This document shows positions 1 to 8,036 of a DNA stretch of 64,000 bases, piece after piece. Under the pieces are notes generated by a model. The model did no database searches and was not told where the DNA came from. It saw only the letters and a program-made list of their open reading frames with translations. Position 1 is the first letter of the stretch. Every line of letters starts with the position of its first letter. Source of the DNA: Pseudomonas mandelii (GTDB lineage Bacteria > Pseudomonadota > Gammaproteobacteria > Pseudomonadales > Pseudomonadaceae); assembly GCF_024138395.1 (NCBI RefSeq), contig NZ_JAMYDU010000002.1, positions 186,001 to 250,000 of the forward strand, written 5' to 3'. The position numbers were made by a program, and so were the translations under genes.

Positions 1-105
1 ACGGAACTGAACGAAACGCGAGCGGATCGTGAAGTAGCTACCGAGCCCGACAATGAGCACGATCAGTACTTTCCCTGAGAGGAAGTCGTTGATGACTTCG
101 AGCAT
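1..105 (-). CDS. Na+/alanine (AGCS-type) symporter, N-terminal fragment
   Basis: Only the first 35 codons lie in the window; the gene runs off the left edge. The visible N-terminus (MLEVINDFLSGKVLIV...) enters a hydrophobic segment and then the basic stretch FTIRSRF, as in sodium:alanine/glycine symporters of the AGCS family (inner-membrane uptake of small neutral amino acids). The start is the ATG at 105, preceded by GAGGAA at good spacing. It lies downstream of aspA on the same strand, a pairing I recall from P. fluorescens genomes, but a terminator at about 489-525 separates them, so it probably has its own promoter. The family call comes from a short fragment. Confidence 0.75.
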   Translation of the reverse strand, partial: MLEVINDFLSGKVLIVLIVGLGSYFTIRSRFVQFR

Positions 106-370
106 GGATTATTCCTCGCTATTTTTTGTGTGTGCAGATACTGGATGGACCGACACATCGCGTTACACCGGCTCGCGCGGGGCACAACAGGTGGATCGAG
201 GTTCGTTCCGTTTCCATATCGCGGGTTTTATTAGTTCGGGTTTCGCATGGGTTTGGGCCTCGTTAACGACGACCGCTCACGCGAAGAGGGCCGGCACTAT
301 ACCTAGGAGAGTGCCGTCCGTCTGCACGATTGTGGTGCAAGCGACGAAACGAGAGCGCTGCAAAATCAAA

Positions 371-439
371 ATCGCAGCCTTCGGCAGCTTCAATAGGGGT
401 GTGTGTCAAACCCTGTAGAAGCCGTCGAAGGCTGCGATC
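371..439. repeat. Variant REP pair (inverted repeat)
   Basis: ATCGCAGCCTTCGGCAGCTTC (371-391) is nearly the reverse complement of 419-439. This is the 'gctgccgaaggctgcgat' type of Pseudomonas REP, different from the GTAGGAGCGAGG type seen elsewhere in the window. Confidence 0.7.
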
Positions 440-488
440 TTGGCAGCACTGAAAACATTCAACATGTTGTGAAAATCCGCAAAAGGGT

Positions 489-525
489 TAAAAAAAAGGG
501 CTTGAGGGAGTAAATCCCCAAGCCC
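489..525 (-). terminator. Rho-independent terminator of aspA
   Basis: Read on the minus strand, GGGCTTGGGG / CCCTCAAGCCC forms a stem and is followed by a run of eight T. It lies about 90 nt past the aspA stop codon. Confidence 0.85.
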
Positions 526-611
526 TCAAAAGGTGAGAGGTGTCTAGTCCCTCGACCTGGTGAGCGTGGCTCTTCATGCTCTTGGTTAAAAGAGAAGGAG
601 CCGGCGTTTGG

Positions 612-2036
612 TCAAGCCTTCAGAGGCACCAGACGCGGAGCGATCATGTTTTCCGGGCGCAGGATGTCGGCGAGCATTTCTTCGTCGAGCAAGCCTTCTT
701 CGCGCACCAGTTCCAGCACGCCGCGGCCGCTTTCAAGAGCGATACGGGCAATGCGGGTGGCGTTTTCATAGCCGATGTACGGGTTCAGCGCGGTGACCAG
801 GCCGATCGAGTGTTCGACCAGTTCACGGCAGCGCTCTTCGTTGGCGGTGATGCCGACGATGCAGTGCTCGCGCAGCATGTCCATGGCGCGCTGCAGCAGG
901 CGGATCGAGTCGAAGATCTTGAAGGCGATCAGCGGCTCCATCACGTTCAATTGCAGCTGGCCGCCTTCGGCAGCGATGGTCAGGGCCAGGTCGTTGCCGA
1001 TGATCTGGAACGCAACCTGGTTCACGGCTTCCGGGATGACCGGGTTGACCTTGCCTGGCATGATCGAGCTGCCTGGCTGACGCGCTGGCAGGTTGATTTC
1101 GTTGATGCCGGTGCGTGGGCCGCTGGACAGCAGACGCAGGTCATTGCAGATCTTCGACAGCTTGACCGCGGTGCGCTTGAGCATGCCGGAGAACAGCACG
1201 AAGGCGCCCATGTCAGAAGTGGCTTCGATCAGGTCGGCGGCCGGCACCAGCGGTTGACCGCTAATGGTTGCCAGACGCTGAACGGCCAGGGCCTGGTAAC
1301 GCGGGTCAGCGTTAATGCCGGTACCGATCGCGGTGCCGCCCAGGTTCACTTCGGTCAGCAACTCAGGTGCCAGGGTTTTCAGACGCGCCAAGTCTTCGCT
1401 CAGGGTAGTGGCGAAGGCGCGGAATTCCTGACCCAGGGTCATCGGCACGGCGTCTTGCAGCTGGGTACGGCCCATCTTCAGAACGTGGCTGAATTCTTCA
1501 CCTTTGGCGGCGAACGACTGGATCAGGCTGTCTAGGCTGGCAAGCAGCGCGTCGTGACCCAACAGCAGACCCAGACGGATCGCGGTCGGGTAAGCGTCGT
1601 TGGTCGACTGCGCCATGTTCACGTCATTGTTCGGGTGCAGGTACTGGTATTCGCCCTTGCTGTGGCCCATGGCCTCCAGCGCGATGTTGGCGATGACTTC
1701 GTTGGCATTCATGTTGGTCGAAGTGCCAGCGCCGCCTTGAATCATGTCCACCACGAATTCTTCGTGGAAATCGCCGCGGATCAATCGGGCACAGGCTTCG
1801 CTAATGGCAGCGTGCTTGGCTTCGCTCAGGTGACCCAACTCGCGGTTGGCGTCAGCGGCGGCCTGTTTGACCATCGCCAGACCAACAACCAGTTTCGGGT
1901 AATGCGAAATCGGAACACCGGAGAGGCGGAAGTTATTCACCGCTCGCAGGGTCTGGATGCCGTAATACGCTTGAGCAGGCACTTCGAGTACGCCAAGCAG
2001 GTCTTTTTCTGTGCGGAAAGATGCAGCGGAGGACAT
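612..2036 (-). CDS. aspA: Aspartate ammonia-lyase
   Basis: Converts L-aspartate reversibly to fumarate and ammonia in the cytoplasm, feeding amino-acid carbon into the TCA cycle. The 474-residue protein belongs to the fumarase/aspartase superfamily. The signature loop SSIMPGKVNP sits at about residues 323-332, with GGAGTSTNMNANE and STNDAYPT as further active-site regions. The sequence from MSSAASFRTEKDLLG onwards matches the P. fluorescens enzyme as I remember it, which is why I take the ATG at 2036 and not the longer reading frame from 2084. A divergent LysR gene starts 180 bp away and is the obvious candidate regulator. A terminator follows at 489-525. Confidence 0.97.
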   Translation of the reverse strand: MSSAASFRTEKDLLGVLEVPAQAYYGIQTLRAVNNFRLSGVPISHYPKLVVGLAMVKQAAADANRELGHLSEAKHAAISEACARLIRGDFHEEFVVDMIQGGAGTSTNMNANEVIANIALEAMGHSKGEYQYLHPNNDVNMAQSTNDAYPTAIRLGLLLGHDALLASLDSLIQSFAAKGEEFSHVLKMGRTQLQDAVPMTLGQEFRAFATTLSEDLARLKTLAPELLTEVNLGGTAIGTGINADPRYQALAVQRLATISGQPLVPAADLIEATSDMGAFVLFSGMLKRTAVKLSKICNDLRLLSSGPRTGINEINLPARQPGSSIMPGKVNPVIPEAVNQVAFQIIGNDLALTIAAEGGQLQLNVMEPLIAFKIFDSIRLLQRAMDMLREHCIVGITANEERCRELVEHSIGLVTALNPYIGYENATRIARIALESGRGVLELVREEGLLDEEMLADILRPENMIAPRLVPLKA

Positions 2037-2216
2037 GATAGAAATCATCTCGATATGGACCCGGTCTGTGCCGGAACACTGCAAATGCTAGGCTTGTGAA
2101 GAATTTTGGGCCAATGCTGTTAAACACTAGCCTATGCGCATTCGGCATAATGTCCGTGTGACGCCGCGTGTGCGGCGAGCGTGTGACCTAAATTGGTGCA
2201 TGTCCGGGAGGGCGTG

Positions 2217-3134
2217 ATGAATCTGGAAAGTAAATGGCTCGAGGACTTCAGTGCTCTGGCCGCCACCCGCAGCTTCTCCCAGGCAGCTGAACGACGCTTC
2301 GTGACCCAGCCGGCATTCAGCCGGCGGATCCGCAGCCTCGAAGCCGCGCTCGGGCTGACCTTGGTCAATCGCTCCCGCACGCCGGTTGAGCTGACAGCGG
2401 CGGGACAACTGTTTCTCGTGACCGCGCGAACCGTGGTCGAACAACTCGGTGAGGTGCTGCGCCACCTTCATCACCTGGAGGGGGGGCAGGGTGAGGTGAT
2501 GCAGGTTGCCGCCGCTCACTCTCTGGCGCTGGGTTTCTTCCCGCGCTGGATCGCGCAGTTGCGCAACGAAGGGCTGAATATCGCCACGCGTCTGGTGGCG
2601 ACCAACGTGGGTGATGCCGTGCATGCGTTGCGCGAAGGCGGCTGCGATCTGATGCTGGCGTTCTATGACCCGGACTCCGCGATGCAAATGGACCCGGAGA
2701 TTTTCCCGTCGCTGCATCTGGGCGATACCGAAATGCTCCCGGTCTGCGCCGCCGATGCCGATGGCAAACCGTTGTTCGACCTGGAAGGCGAGGCCAGCGT
2801 GCCGCTATTGGCCTACAGCGCCGGTGCGTTTCTTGGACGTTCGGTGAACATGCTGTTGCGCCAGCGGGCGTTGCGATTCACCACCATTTACGAAACCGCC
2901 ATGGCCGATAGCCTGAAAAGCATGGCGCTGGAAGGCCTTGGCATCGCCTGGGTACCGCAACTGAGCGTGCGCGCCGAACTGGCTCGCGGTGAGTTGGTGG
3001 TCTGCGGCGGCCCGCAATGGCATGTGCCGTTGGAGATTCGTCTGTATCGCTGCGCGCTGGTGCGCAAGGCGAACGTGCGGTTGCTCTGGCGCAAGCTTGA
3101 GGGCGGCGTAGTCCAAACCACCCCCGGGCAATAA
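2217..3134 (+). CDS. LysR-family regulator (HypT/YjiE-like)
   Basis: DNA-binding transcription factor of 305 residues. The N-terminal winged helix-turn-helix (about residues 1-60, with FSQAAERRFVTQPAFSRRIRSLE as recognition region, quoted here for orientation) is followed by a substrate-binding effector domain. The sequence pattern resembles E. coli HypT (AAAHSLALGFFP, VCA(A/S)D, GIAWVPQ). The ATG at 2217 has GGGAGGG just upstream; the longer frame from 2193 has no such site. It is divergent from aspA, so it may control aspA and itself. Response to hypochlorite, as for E. coli HypT, cannot be inferred from this sequence alone. Confidence 0.88.
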   Translation: MNLESKWLEDFSALAATRSFSQAAERRFVTQPAFSRRIRSLEAALGLTLVNRSRTPVELTAAGQLFLVTARTVVEQLGEVLRHLHHLEGGQGEVMQVAAAHSLALGFFPRWIAQLRNEGLNIATRLVATNVGDAVHALREGGCDLMLAFYDPDSAMQMDPEIFPSLHLGDTEMLPVCAADADGKPLFDLEGEASVPLLAYSAGAFLGRSVNMLLRQRALRFTTIYETAMADSLKSMALEGLGIAWVPQLSVRAELARGELVVCGGPQWHVPLEIRLYRCALVRKANVRLLWRKLEGGVVQTTPGQ

Positions 3135-3139
3135 GGTTT

Positions 3140-3207
3140 TGTAGGAGCCAGGCTTGCTGGCGAAGGCGTCCGTAAGATCGCCTTCGCCGGCAAGCCTGGC
3201 TCCTACA
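3140..3207. repeat. Paired REP element (REPIN)
   Basis: TGTAGGAGCCAGGCTTGC and its reverse complement GCAAGCCTGGCTCCTACA face each other across a short spacer. The element lies just after the LysR stop and could also act as a transcript stem-loop. Confidence 0.9.
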
Positions 3208-3438
3208 GGTTAGGTCGATTTACAATGTTTTTGCCTGACCTTCGGGTCAATAAAACCGGGACTTTGGCCCGAATGACAGATGGTCGCTATGGGGGCTGTT
3301 TATCTGCTTCATTGAGGTATACTGCGCGGCCTTCGGCCGGTTCGTCCGGCCATTTTTCGTACAATCAAGCCACGCATTTCTGCGTGGCTTGTTGTTTTTT
3401 GACGCGCCTGCGGGCGCCCAGAGAGAAGAGGCACGACG
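3208..3438 (+). promoter_or_regulatory. purE leader with two tandem terminator-like hairpins
   Basis: A possible -10 (TATACT, 3318-3323; -35 weak) is followed by GGCCGG-TTCGT-CCGGCC plus ATTTTT (3335-3357), then AAGCCACGCA-TTTC-TGCGTGGCTT plus GTTGTTTTTT (3367-3400). The purE ATG is at 3439. An upstream GGCC (3328-3331) could pair with GGCC (3335-3338), competing with the first hairpin. The arrangement suggests transcription attenuation, but no known riboswitch class is recognised. Confidence 0.55.
3367..3400 (+). terminator. Terminator/attenuator hairpin upstream of purE
   Basis: A perfect 10-bp stem (AAGCCACGCA / TGCGTGGCTT) with a TTTC loop is followed by GTTGTTTTTT. It lies only 38 nt before purE, too close for a separate promoter to fit comfortably downstream. 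Confidence 0.75.
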
Positions 3439-3930
3439 ATGAGTGCACTGGTTGGCGTGATCATGGGCTCCAAGTCCGATTGGTCCACCCTTAGCCACAC
3501 CGCCGATATGCTGGAAAAGCTCGGCATCCCTTACGAGGTGAAAGTGGTCTCTGCCCACCGCACCCCGGACCTGCTGTTCCAGTATGCCGAAGAGGCTGAG
3601 GCCCGTGGCATCGAGGTGATCATTGCCGGTGCCGGTGGCGCGGCCCACCTGCCAGGCATGTGTGCGGCCAAGACCCACCTGCCGGTACTGGGCGTGCCGG
3701 TGCAGTCGTCGATGCTCTCGGGCGTCGACTCGCTGCTGTCTATCGTGCAAATGCCAGCAGGCATTCCGGTCGCCACCCTGGCCATCGGCAAGGCCGGCGC
3801 GATCAACGCAGCCCTGCTTTCGGCGAGCATTCTGGGCGCCAAGCATCCGCAATTTCATACCGTGCTGAAAAAATTCCGCGCTGAGCAGACAGACAGCGTC
3901 CTGGACAATCCAGACCCACGCATCGCCTGA
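3439..3930 (+). CDS. purE: N5-carboxyaminoimidazole ribonucleotide mutase
   Basis: Catalyses the rearrangement of N5-CAIR to CAIR in de novo purine synthesis, in the cytoplasm. At 163 residues it has the length of class I PurE. Recognisable motifs are the N-terminal [10 protein letters not shown] nucleotide-binding loop, VVSAHRTPD (with the catalytic His) and [12 protein letters not shown]. The start ATG follows AGAGAAGAGG. purK begins 11 nt after the stop, so the two form an operon, and PurK makes the N5-CAIR that PurE uses. The leader carries two terminator-like hairpins, which suggests control by attenuation. Confidence 0.97.
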   Translation: MSALVGVIMGSKSDWSTLSHTADMLEKLGIPYEVKVVSAHRTPDLLFQYAEEAEARGIEVIIAGAGGAAHLPGMCAAKTHLPVLGVPVQSSMLSGVDSLLSIVQMPAGIPVATLAIGKAGAINAALLSASILGAKHPQFHTVLKKFRAEQTDSVLDNPDPRIA

Positions 3931-3941
3931 GGTTGTTGACG

Positions 3942-5024
3942 ATGAAGATCGGTGTAATCGGTGGCGGCCAGTTGGGTCGCATGTTGGCGCTGGCGGGCAC
4001 TCCGCTGGGCATGAATTTCGCTTTCCTCGACCCGGCGCCGGACGCTTGCGCAGCCGCGTTGGGCGAACACCTTCGGGCCGATTACGGCGATCAGGATCAC
4101 CTGCGTCAGTTGGCCGATGAAGTCGATCTGGTGACCTTCGAGTTCGAAAGCGTCCCGGCCGAAACCGTGGCATTCCTGTCGCAATTCGTCCCGGTGTACC
4201 CGAGCGCCGAAGCGCTGCGCATCGCTCGCGATCGCTGGTTCGAAAAGAGCATGTTCAAGGATCTGGGGATTCCGACTCCCGCATTCGCCGACATCCAGTC
4301 GCAAGCCGATCTGGACGCCGCCGTGGCTTCCATCGGCCTGCCGGCCGTGCTGAAAACCCGCACCCTGGGTTACGACGGCAAGGGCCAGAAAGTCCTGCGC
4401 AAGCCTGAAGACGTGGTCGGCACTTTCGCCGAACTGGGCAGTGTCGCCTGCCTGCTGGAAGGCTTCGTGCCATTCACCGGCGAAGTCTCGCTGATTGCCG
4501 TGCGTGCTCGCGATGGCGAAACGAAGTTCTATCCGCTGGTTCACAACACCCACGACAGCGGCATCCTCAAGCTGTCCGTGGCCAGCACCGACCACCCGTT
4601 GCAGGCGTTGGCTGAAGACTATTCCAGCCGGGTGCTCAAGCAGCTGGAGTACGTCGGCGTGATGGCGTTCGAGTTCTTCGAAGTCGACGGCGGCCTAAAG
4701 GCCAACGAAATCGCCCCCCGCGTACACAACTCCGGGCACTGGACCACCGAAGGCGCCGAGTGCAGCCAGTTCGAAAACCACCTGCGGGCCGTTGCCGGTC
4801 TGCCGCTGGGTTCGACGGCCAAGGTCGGCGAGAGCGCGATGCTCAACTTCATCGGTGTCGTGCCGCCAGTAGAGAAAGTGATCGCGATCGACGACTGCCA
4901 CCTGCATCACTACGGCAAGGCCTTCAAGGTCGGCCGCAAGGTCGGTCATGCCAATCTGCGCTGTGCAGATCGTGATACGTTGGCTGCGCAGATCCTTAAG
5001 GTCGAAGCGCTCATCGCCGAATAG
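3942..5024 (+). CDS. purK: N5-carboxyaminoimidazole ribonucleotide synthase
   Basis: ATP-grasp enzyme that joins AIR and bicarbonate to give N5-CAIR, the substrate of PurE. The 360-residue protein opens with MKIGVIGGGQLGRML, the family's N-terminal nucleotide-binding motif, and carries KTRTLGYDGKGQ and the ATP-grasp core around VMAFEFFEVDGGLKANEIAPRVHNSG (cited in pieces: FEFFE, NEIAPRVHNSGH). I use the ATG at 3942; an in-frame TTG lies 9 nt earlier. A GC-rich hairpin without a T-run follows at about 5033-5062. Confidence 0.96.
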   Translation: MKIGVIGGGQLGRMLALAGTPLGMNFAFLDPAPDACAAALGEHLRADYGDQDHLRQLADEVDLVTFEFESVPAETVAFLSQFVPVYPSAEALRIARDRWFEKSMFKDLGIPTPAFADIQSQADLDAAVASIGLPAVLKTRTLGYDGKGQKVLRKPEDVVGTFAELGSVACLLEGFVPFTGEVSLIAVRARDGETKFYPLVHNTHDSGILKLSVASTDHPLQALAEDYSSRVLKQLEYVGVMAFEFFEVDGGLKANEIAPRVHNSGHWTTEGAECSQFENHLRAVAGLPLGSTAKVGESAMLNFIGVVPPVEKVIAIDDCHLHHYGKAFKVGRKVGHANLRCADRDTLAAQILKVEALIAE

Positions 5025-5100
5025 TTTCATGTGGCGGCGGCGGAACCTTCAGTGGCCGCCGCTCTCTGATGGCAGGATGCCAAAGTCTGGCTAGGCTTTG

Positions 5101-5258
5101 GTGTCCTGTCTAACCAATACTGTTCCTTTTTGACAGCGTCTGTTGCCGTCATGCTGCGTTGCCGCTCCTCGCCATAGCGCGCTATGACTCGTCGCGGCGC
5201 CTTGCCTGACGACAACAGCCACTTGTCAAAAGAGGAACGTATTGGTTAGACAGGACAC
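5101..5258. repeat. 158-bp imperfect palindrome, MITE-like
   Basis: The outer 20 bases, 5101-5120 (GTGTCCTGTCTAACCAATAC), are exactly repeated in inverse at 5239-5258. The complementarity continues inward through GTTCCTTTTTGACA / TGTCAAAAGAGGAAC and CTGTTGCCGTCA / TGACGACAACAG to a central CATAGCGCGCTATG. No open reading frame spans it. It resembles the long inverted repeats scattered in Pseudomonas genomes. Confidence 0.8.
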
Positions 5259-5283
5259 ACCAACTCAATCAGAGGGAAATGCC

Positions 5284-5532
5284 ATGGGAATTATCGGAAC
5301 CATCTTTATCGGCTTGATCGTCGGCCTGCTGGCTCGGTTTCTGAAACCGGGCGATGACAGCATGGGCTGGATCATGACCATCCTGCTCGGTATCTGCGGT
5401 TCGCTGGCGGCCACTTACGGCGGCCAGGCCCTCGGCATCTACCGCGCTGGCGAAGGCGCAGGTTTCATCGGTGCGCTGGTCGGCGCGGTGGTATTGCTGG
5501 TGATCTACGGCCTGATCAAAAAAAGGACCTGA
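5284..5532 (+). CDS. GlsB/YeaQ/YmgE-family small membrane protein
   Basis: Short inner-membrane protein of 82 residues with three hydrophobic segments (about 4-21, 29-50 and 58-78) and glycine-rich helices. GIIGTIFIGLIVGLLARFLKPG at the N-terminus is typical of the family once annotated as 'transglycosylase-associated protein'; members are often induced by stress, and their biochemical role is not established. The start is the ATG at 5284 behind AGAGGGAAA. It lies just after the 158-bp palindrome, whose right arm may form part of its upstream region. A GC-rich hairpin at about 5543-5576 follows the stop. Confidence 0.85.
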   Translation: MGIIGTIFIGLIVGLLARFLKPGDDSMGWIMTILLGICGSLAATYGGQALGIYRAGEGAGFIGALVGAVVLLVIYGLIKKRT

Positions 5533-5629
5533 TTGAAGTGACAAAGCCCTCTCTGCGCCATCGCCGGAGAGGGCTAGAATGCTCGGCGTTGCCATCGTCA
5601 CATTGTCCTGTCCTTTGCCGAGCACTTTC

Positions 5630-6166
5630 ATGCGCCGTTTTCTGTTGACTCTTCTCTTCCTGGGCGGTGGTTTGGCCCATGCCGGCGAAATGCCGGAAAC
5701 CGACTGGCTCGAACTGATGCCCAAGTCGGACCAGAAAGCCCTCGAGGCCATGCCCGAAATCGACCACAACTCCCCGGAAGCCAATGGCACCTTTACCCAA
5801 AAAGGTGGCATGAAGCAGAGCAAGGGCTTGCCGGCGGTGATGTACTCGACCAAAACCGTGCCGTCGATGAACGACAAGCACATCCGCATTGGCGGTTATC
5901 CGGTACCGCTGGAATCCGACGCCAAGGGCCACAGCACGCTGTTCTTCCTGGTGCCGTATCCAGGCGCTTGCATCCACGTGCCGCCACCGCCGCCTAACCA
6001 ACTGGTGCTAGTGCGTTATCCCAAAGGCTTGAAGCTGAATGACATCTATACGCCGCTGTGGGTGACTGGCACGCTGAAGATCGAGAAGGTCAACAACGAC
6101 TTGGCGGACGCAGCGTATGCGCTGGATGCAGCGCAGGTGCGGGTGGTCAAAGAGTCGGATTTGTAG
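5630..6166 (+). CDS. DUF3299-family exported protein
   Basis: Protein of 178 residues with a Sec signal peptide (MRRFLLTLLFLGGGLAHA, cleavage about residue 18). The mature part matches the DUF3299 pattern: an acidic start (TDWLELMP), IGGYPVPLE, FFLVPYPGACIHVPPPPPN and the C-terminal LWVTGTLKIE. Function is unknown; relatives are often linked to membrane or metal-export systems. The ATG at 5630 fits the signal peptide better than the ORF's earlier start at 5579. It appears to be a single-gene unit, closed by a REP pair. Confidence 0.82.
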   Translation: MRRFLLTLLFLGGGLAHAGEMPETDWLELMPKSDQKALEAMPEIDHNSPEANGTFTQKGGMKQSKGLPAVMYSTKTVPSMNDKHIRIGGYPVPLESDAKGHSTLFFLVPYPGACIHVPPPPPNQLVLVRYPKGLKLNDIYTPLWVTGTLKIEKVNNDLADAAYALDAAQVRVVKESDL

Positions 6167-6175
6167 AACACCAAA

Positions 6176-6265
6176 TGTGGGAGCGAGCTTGCTCGCGATA
6201 GCGGCATAACAGCCAACCTGGATGTTGAATGTTATGGCCTCATCGCGAGCAAGCTCGCTCCCACA
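6176..6265. repeat. Paired REP element (REPIN)
   Basis: TGTGGGAGCGAGCTTGCTCGCGAT and its inverse ATCGCGAGCAAGCTCGCTCCCACA flank a short spacer between two convergent genes. Confidence 0.92.
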
Positions 6266-6282
6266 GTGATTTATGGTGTTGT

Positions 6283-7182
6283 TTACAAAGGTTTGCTGGC
6301 GATGCTCACGCCCAGGGTATGACTCGCCCCCGGCGCCAGCGTCACCACATCACCCATCACATTCGCCGTTTCAATGCACAGCATGCGCTGCCAGCCATCG
6401 TCGGCCATGTCACTGAACGCTGCGGCGCGGTCGATCCAGGGGTTCCAGATCACTGCCGAACGCGAACCGCTGCTGGTCAGTTCGATGCGTCGTTCCCAGT
6501 GCGGGTCAACGATGCTGAGCTTCGGCGGGGTATTGAGATAGATGCGGTCGGTCTCGCCGGTAAAATGCAAATCACCGGCCTGGGTGACGGTTTTCCAGTC
6601 ATCCAGGGTTTCGATATAGCTCAAGCCATTCAGCCCTTCAACGTGCACGTTGCGCACATCGCTGACTGCGAAATAGCTGTGCAGTGCCTGGCTGATCGTG
6701 ACGTGTTCAGCGCCCTTGTTTTCGCTCGTCAGGCTGATATGCAACCGCTCATCCAGACGAATGCTCAGTTTCAAGTCCACCTGATGCGGCCATCCCGGCA
6801 GACCTTCTTCGGGGTAGGGCAGGACGAACTCCACCTTCAGGCTTTCGCCCTCGGTTTCGATGCCGAGCAATTCCCAATCCATCGCTCGCACCAAGCCGTG
6901 GGCCGTTGGCGGTTCATTGCCGACGCGCATGGCCTGGACACTTTGCGGGTTGCGCGACAGGTTGCCGAACCATGGCCAGCAAACGGGCACGCCGGCGCGG
7001 ATGCTCTTGCCGGCCTTGAACACCGCCTCGTCGTTGAGCCAGATCAGCGGCGGTTCGCCGGCCAGTTGATAACTGAGAATGTGCGCGCCTTGCTGGGCCA
7101 CCAGTAATTCGGCCTGACCGTGGCGGATGCGCCAGCAGTTCAGTTCATCCAGTTTCACGGCTTCAACGTTGGGCGTGCTCAT
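6283..7182 (-). CDS. D-hexose-6-phosphate mutarotase (aldose 1-epimerase-like)
   Basis: Predicted to interconvert alpha and beta anomers of hexose 6-phosphates in the cytoplasm. The 299-residue protein has the galactose-mutarotase fold pattern of the YeaD-like group: QGAHILSYQ near residue 27, AGVPVCWPWFG near 64, HGLVRAMDW near 94, and HSYFAVSD with the putative catalytic histidine around 170. The start ATG at 7182 (MSTPNVEAVK) is preceded by GAGAG; the longer frame from 7215 is less likely. It is convergent with the DUF3299 gene, and the thioesterase gene follows upstream on the same strand after an 82-bp gap. Confidence 0.9.
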   Translation of the reverse strand: MSTPNVEAVKLDELNCWRIRHGQAELLVAQQGAHILSYQLAGEPPLIWLNDEAVFKAGKSIRAGVPVCWPWFGNLSRNPQSVQAMRVGNEPPTAHGLVRAMDWELLGIETEGESLKVEFVLPYPEEGLPGWPHQVDLKLSIRLDERLHISLTSENKGAEHVTISQALHSYFAVSDVRNVHVEGLNGLSYIETLDDWKTVTQAGDLHFTGETDRIYLNTPPKLSIVDPHWERRIELTSSGSRSAVIWNPWIDRAAAFSDMADDGWQRMLCIETANVMGDVVTLAPGASHTLGVSIASKPL

Positions 7183-7264
7183 GGGGCAACTCTCAATCAG
7201 GAACAATGACTGCAATGGACCGTAAAATAGTCGCCGGGTTTAACCCACCGTTACGAGCTTCGAT

Positions 7265-7669
7265 TTAACGAGCTCTAGGCGGAACCGAGCGAGTGCGGCC
7301 GCTGCCGTCGATGGCGACGAACACGAAGACGGCTTCGGTCACTTTACGCCATTCGCTGGACAGTGGATCGTCGCTCCAGACTTCGACCATCATCTGAATC
7401 GAGCTGCGGCCGATTTCCAGGGCCTGGGTATAGAAGGAGAGCTGAGCGCCCACCGCTACCGGCACCAGGAACGCCATGCGATCGATCGCCACGGTGGCCA
7501 CGCGGCCACCAGCCACCTTGCTGGCCATGGCAGTGCCTGCCAAATCCATCTGCGCCACCAGCCAGCCGCCGAAAATATCGCCAAAGCCGTTGGTTTCACG
7601 CGGAAGCGCGGTGATTTGCAGGGCCAGGTCGCCTTGCGGGATTGGATCGTCTTGTTCGAGCTCTATCAT
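7265..7669 (-). CDS. Acyl-CoA thioesterase (YciA-like hotdog protein)
   Basis: Predicted to hydrolyse acyl-CoA thioesters in the cytoplasm. It is a single hotdog domain of 134 residues, the usual family length. NGFGDIFGGWLVAQMDLAG, at residues 27-45, holds the active-site aspartate of this group, and the C-terminal part (VTEAVFVFVAID) completes the sheet. It reads in the same direction as the mutarotase but probably has its own promoter. The substrate chain length cannot be told from sequence. Confidence 0.88.
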   Translation of the reverse strand: MIELEQDDPIPQGDLALQITALPRETNGFGDIFGGWLVAQMDLAGTAMASKVAGGRVATVAIDRMAFLVPVAVGAQLSFYTQALEIGRSSIQMMVEVWSDDPLSSEWRKVTEAVFVFVAIDGSGRTRSVPPRAR

Positions 7670-8036
7670 GCCGGGGGTGCCTCTGACCCGTGACTCTTCA
7701 TTTGTACTTCAGGTTGAATAGCCGTCTCTAAGAAAAACGATTCAGCCCCGAACATACTACGTTCGTCACGTTTTTCGTAAGGCGCCTAAAGGGAAACTCT
7801 GCGAAATCGGCTGACAGGTGCCAACGACGGTTTCGCACAGCAACCCCTTACAAGCCGTTGCAATGTTACGAGTATATCGATCGGTAGACTCCGAGACGAC
7901 CGTCCGGTTCTCATTTTGACCGTCAAATACGCGCCTCTATGTGCTTTTTCGAACAATTTGCTATCGTGCCGAACCTGCCCAAGCCTCTGCCAGCGTTGTC
8001 GAGGTTGCAGATCCGACTATAAGAGAAGCCCTTGCC
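7670..8036. promoter_or_regulatory. 367-bp divergent intergenic region
   Basis: It holds the promoters of the thioesterase (minus) and the MFS gene (plus). The only structure I notice is the short palindrome TTTGACCGTCAAA (7915-7927), which could be an operator. No coding sequence is evident. Confidence 0.4.

Larger units (their letters stand above)
106..611. other. 506-bp intergenic region between the symporter start and aspA end
   Basis: No convincing gene. It holds the aspA terminator, a variant REP pair, and about 250 bp of leader/promoter for the symporter. On the minus strand TATAGT at about 297-302 could serve as a -10 box. I looked for a glycine-riboswitch-like leader, common before AGCS genes, and did not see one. 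Confidence 0.5.

Noticed and set aside
106..370. Possible glycine riboswitch before the AGCS-type symporter
   Set aside because: The conserved aptamer core motifs could not be found on the minus strand.
53..418. 121-codon plus-strand open frame at the left edge
   Set aside because: It overlaps the symporter start on the other strand and the REP pair; composition is not protein-like.
576..1535. Plus-strand open frame opposite aspA
   Set aside because: aspA is certain on the other strand; the translation has no family resemblance.
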